From: Brevibacillus migulae
GTDB taxonomy: Bacteria > Bacillota > Bacilli > Brevibacillales > Brevibacillaceae
Reading direction: 5' to 3'
DNA length: 64,000 nt
Assembly: GCF_004521915.1 (NCBI RefSeq)
Contig: NZ_SDKD01000012.1
Coordinates: 97,792-161,791, forward strand
Shown here: one piece after another, positions 59,988 to 64,000 of the stretch
Layout: each line of letters begins with the position of its first letter
Numbering within the stretch: the first letter of the stretch is position 1
Position numbers and translations under genes: made by a program
The notes under the pieces: generated by a model
Databases searched by the model: none
What the model saw: the letters and a program-made list of their open reading frames with translations, nothing else
Told to the model about the DNA's origin: nothing

Positions 59988-61328
59988 TCAAGGAACCGTC
60001 AGCAATGTGATGAAGTTCTGGGTGTAATAGTCGGCATATACGCCTGTGCCCAACTGCAGGAAGCCCTTTTCGAGAACATTTTTGCGATGGCCAGGGCTGT
60101 TCATCCAGTTCTCGTGGGCCTCGATCGCATCAGGGAAGCCGGCCGCAATGTTTTCCCCGGCCATTTTGAAGACGACGCCGCCTTGCTTGAGCCTTTGAAA
60201 CGGATCGAGACCGGTCGTGGCGGATACGTGGGAAAAGAAACCGGCGTTTTCCATATCTTTGCTGTGCCCCTTTGCTACTTTTGCAGCGGGATCGTACCAG
60301 GTGAGGAGCGGCAGCTTGTGACGATAACGGATGATGTTTACGAGATCAAGCAGCTGGCGTTCATGGGCGGCGTCAACCAGCTCCCGCATCTTGATTGTAA
60401 GCGGAGGAGGGTCGAATTCCGGCGCTTTGCCTTGGTACGTCCATTTGGTCTCATAAAATCCCCCCTGCAGCAAGACGAGCTTGTCGATCAAACGCAGGGC
60501 GGTGACCTTTTGGCTGTTTTGGGTGTCCAGGTAAAACATGATCGGTGTATCGCCGGCGATGGTCAGCGGACGCTCTTTCATCTGGTTCGTAATCTGAATG
60601 GAGGCGCCTTGATAGGTGAATGTGACGCTGCGCTTGATATCGTGCTTCCCGGTCAAAGAGGAGTAGCTTGTCCCGATGCTGACATTGCCAATCTGGGCTA
60701 GCGGAGCATTGGAATAGACATCGACGACTTTGCCTTGGCGAATGCCCACCTGCACGTATCGATCATAGGATTTGTTGTAGATCCACCATTCGTATCCTAG
60801 GGCACTCGGCTCTCTTCTGACAGGTTGCCCCAAGCGCTTGATGACATCCTGCTCGCTGTCTCCCAAGGAGATTTCAAAAAGCGAAAGGCTGGAAGCTGCC
60901 GGGGGAGCCGATGGTTGTGGCGCTTGGGGAGTGGAAGCGGCAGCACTCACTTGTTCAGCCGATGCAGCATGATTAGCCTGGGAAGCCGGTGGCTGTGCAG
61001 CTGGGGCTGTGGCGGCAGCAGACGCTGGGGCTTTCCCCAACCAAGCGACCTCCTTGGCAGGATCCCATCCGACTGGTTTCGCCAAATGCTTGCCAACCAT
61101 CGAGAGAGGCACATAGATGGTACCTTCGTATTCCAAAGCGGCGGGAACATAGTCTTTCCCGTTTTGATAGTAGCCAGGTCGATCGCTTATGTTTACTTTT
61201 TGGCCATCCAGATAAAAGTCTGCCGGACGCAGCGCAGCACGAATCATGGAGAAGTCATCGGAAAAAAAGACTCGCGAAAGAGCAAAAAGCAAGATTCCGG
61301 ACAAGAGTAGCGTTAACCATTTGCGCAT
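59988..61328 (-). CDS. CAP/SCP domain secreted protein with stalk and CAP-associated domains
   Basis: A 446-residue protein. Residues 1-28 form a signal or anchor. A copper-amine-oxidase-type stalk repeat (~35-90: DGQKVNISDRPGYYQNG, IYVPLSMVGKHLAKPVGWD) is followed by an Ala/Pro/Gln-rich linker (~95-150). Then a CAP-associated beta domain (~150-290: ISLGDSEQDVIKRLGQP, YEWWIYNKSYDRYVQVGI) and the C-terminal CAP/SCP domain (~315-446): LVNIIRYRHKLPLLTWYDPA, HSKDMENAGFFSHVS, AGENIAAGFPDAIEAHENWMNSPGHRKNVL. The HxxD, GEN and SPGH elements are intact. Similar to the YkwD group; role probably at the wall or spore. ATG follows GGAGGGAG. Confidence 0.93.
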   Translation of the reverse strand: MRKWLTLLLSGILLFALSRVFFSDDFSMIRAALRPADFYLDGQKVNISDRPGYYQNGKDYVPAALEYEGTIYVPLSMVGKHLAKPVGWDPAKEVAWLGKAPASAAATAPAAQPPASQANHAASAEQVSAAASTPQAPQPSAPPAASSLSLFEISLGDSEQDVIKRLGQPVRREPSALGYEWWIYNKSYDRYVQVGIRQGKVVDVYSNAPLAQIGNVSIGTSYSSLTGKHDIKRSVTFTYQGASIQITNQMKERPLTIAGDTPIMFYLDTQNSQKVTALRLIDKLVLLQGGFYETKWTYQGKAPEFDPPPLTIKMRELVDAAHERQLLDLVNIIRYRHKLPLLTWYDPAAKVAKGHSKDMENAGFFSHVSATTGLDPFQRLKQGGVVFKMAGENIAAGFPDAIEAHENWMNSPGHRKNVLEKGFLQLGTGVYADYYTQNFITLLTVP

Positions 61329-61474
61329 GTTTTCTCCCTCCTGATGAATGTGGTTCTTGGCTTTGTCTTATTTATAGTAGAGCAGAGAGAATAATAGAAC
61401 AAATTTATAGAAAAGAGATGAAAAATTGCTAGAGAGGGAACTGCATTTTTCAAAGAAAAAGTGCAGGAAGATAC

Positions 61475-61503
61475 TTGCAAAGTATTCAGGGATTCATTAT
61501 TAT
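61475..61503 (+). promoter_or_regulatory. Sigma-A promoter of groESL
   Basis: TTGCAA (61475-61480), 17-base spacer, TATTAT (61498-61503). The CIRCE element begins 12 bases downstream, over the transcription start. Confidence 0.8.
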
Positions 61504-61515
61504 AAGAAATGGATG

Positions 61516-61542
61516 TTAGCACTCCCTTAAGTTGAGTGCTAA
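61516..61542 (+). promoter_or_regulatory. CIRCE operator (HrcA-binding)
   Basis: TTAGCACTC, nine bases, GAGTGCTAA: a perfect match to the CIRCE consensus, bound by the HrcA repressor to give heat-shock control of groESL. Confidence 0.98.
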
Positions 61543-61628
61543 CAAAACGATGTGGCTGTTTTTCCGAACCGGAGAAGCAGGCATGTCAACACTATTCAGT
61601 ATTCACTATTTTGAGGAGGGTGTTTTCT

Positions 61629-61913
61629 GTGTTAAAGCCATTAGGTGACCGTGTGGTAATTGAACCAATCGCAAAAGAAGAAACAACCGCTAGCGGTATC
61701 GTACTTCCAGACACCGCAAAGGAAAAACCACAAGAAGGCCGCGTTATTGCAGTCGGATCCGGTCGCGTAGCTGACAACGGCGAGCGTATCGCGTTGGAAG
61801 TAAAAGAAGGCGACAAAGTAATCTTCTCCAAGTACGCAGGTACTGAAGTGAAGGTTGACAACAAAGAATTGCTCGTACTGCGCGAGTCCGACATCCTTGC
61901 AATCATCGGCTAA
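61629..61913 (+). CDS. groES: Co-chaperonin GroES
   Basis: Lid of the GroEL cage; 94 residues. [27 protein letters not shown] (with the mobile loop around residues 16-34) and [21 protein letters not shown] are the family blocks. Initiation is at GTG after GAGGAGGGTG. An upstream frame extension overlaps the CIRCE element and is not real. First gene of the groESL operon under CIRCE. Confidence 0.97.
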   Translation: MLKPLGDRVVIEPIAKEETTASGIVLPDTAKEKPQEGRVIAVGSGRVADNGERIALEVKEGDKVIFSKYAGTEVKVDNKELLVLRESDILAIIG

Positions 61914-61925
61914 TTGCGCAATTGA

Positions 61926-63596
<1,671 letters not shown>

Positions 63597-63613
63597 GAAA
63601 CGCCTCGTGCGTA

Positions 63614-63650
63614 AAAAGAGGGGCAGACTTGGTCTGCCTCTCTTTGCTTT
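63614..63650 (+). terminator. Intrinsic terminator after groEL
   Basis: AAAGAGGGGCAGAC and GTCTGCCTCTCTTT pair around a short loop, followed by a T-rich stretch. Confidence 0.9.
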
Positions 63651-63775
63651 TGTATGGTGTCCGTAAAGGCATTGGCATATGAAGGTAGTTGCTTTTTGGG
63701 GTGAGAGTTGTTAAGATAACTTTTGTCTTTTTTCACACAGAATGAAAAAACGATAAACCGCACAGAAAATACCAC

Positions 63776-63864
63776 TTGATTTCTCTGGTAGTAATGTGAT
63801 AGAGTAATAAAGGTCGGCAGCACAACTGCTGCTGATTGCTAAGTAGAAATGCTCTTTGAAAACT
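63776..63864 (+). promoter_or_regulatory. rRNA operon promoter and boxA antitermination site
   Basis: TTGATT (63776-63781) and TAGAGT (63800-63805) with an 18-base spacer form a possible promoter. Downstream, TGCTCTTTGAAAACT at 63850-63864 is the boxA sequence typical of Bacillus rRNA leaders. Further leader sequence runs to the mature 16S end. No other gene lies between the groEL terminator and the 16S start. Confidence 0.65.
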
Positions 63865-63949
63865 GAACAGCAAAAGCGTGAAACGAGTCAATCAATTACT
63901 TGTTTCAAATAAGCCAAGCTTAAAGGTTGAGCAACGATTAATCACCAAT

Positions 63950-64000
63950 TTATTGGAGAGTTTGATCCTGGCTCAGGACGAACGCTGGCGGCGTGCCTAA
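63950..64000 (+). rRNA. rrs: 16S ribosomal RNA, 5' end only
   Basis: The first ~50 bases of a 16S rRNA: TTATTGGAGAGTTTGATCCT at the start, followed by the universal GGCTCAGGACGAACGCTGGC and GGCGTGCCTAA. The gene runs off the right edge of the window. The first bases are typical of Bacillales. The exact processed 5' end may differ by a few bases. Confidence 0.97.

Overview
The window looks like a Bacillales chromosome, most likely Brevibacillus or a close relative. This is an inference from gene order and content: acpS-ydcC ... alr-ndoAI-ndoA-rsbT-rsbU-rsbV-rsbW-sigB ... tex-cmpA-sprT, then thiL-tsaE-tsaB-rimI-tsaD ... ydiF ... tatA-tatC ... groES-groEL follows the Bacillus subtilis order with insertions. 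Spore genes (gamma-type SASP, CmpA, a GerM-domain lipoprotein), strong AGGAGG ribosome sites, a CIRCE element and a 16S rRNA 5' end at the right edge agree with this. I saw no insertion sequence, prophage, CRISPR array or tRNA.

Layout. 0.1-5.8 kb: a peptide-binding lipoprotein, two small unknown proteins, a cell-wall amidase, a GerM-domain lipoprotein and a GNAT enzyme. 5.8-14.6 kb: a peptidoglycan-sugar salvage locus. An RpiR/MurR regulator is followed by murQ, a three-part cellobiose/lactose-family PTS (IIB, IIC, IIA), a small membrane protein, a GH4 phospho-glycosidase, anmK, a MupG-like (DUF871) phospho-muramidase and a BadF-type sugar kinase, with operator-like palindromes and a cre-like site. 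14.7-21.8 kb: a phosphate uptake system, pstS-C-A-B plus a second pstB, both units preceded by 11-bp-phased PhoP-box-like repeats, with a divergent-tip chemoreceptor in between. 21.8-26.5 kb: ArsB-like transporter, a three-gene GMC/gluconate-dehydrogenase-like unit, a glutaredoxin and a SASP gene.

26.6-42.7 kb is the most unusual stretch. Between ydcC and alr lies a PAS-PP2C phosphatase gene and then an operon cheW-cheA-mcp-RsbW-like kinase-STAS antagonist. Its leader carries a sigma-B-like promoter (29683-29708), a class-I cyclic-di-GMP (GEMM) riboswitch (29766-29848) and an intrinsic terminator (29873-29905). There is no CheY, CheR, CheB or CheD. Further downstream is the sigma-B module rsbT-U-V-W-sigB, which lacks the RsbR/RsbS stressosome genes and RsbX within the window. 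The arrangement suggests a chemosensory array feeding partner-switch control of general stress, with c-di-GMP and possibly sigma-B gating the array. This is an inference, but every part is visible in the sequence.

42.7-64 kb: tex, cmpA, a SprT protein, thiL, the tRNA t6A genes, a large phosphatase-like membrane protein, an ABC-F ATPase, folate and molybdopterin genes, the Tat translocase, a CAP-domain secreted protein, the CIRCE-controlled groESL operon and the start of an rRNA operon. Smaller points of interest are a 215-nt imperfect hairpin upstream of tex, a DnaA-box cluster at 51387-51556, a leader hairpin that masks the ydcC ribosome site, and two genes whose ribosome sites point to CTG or ATC start codons.
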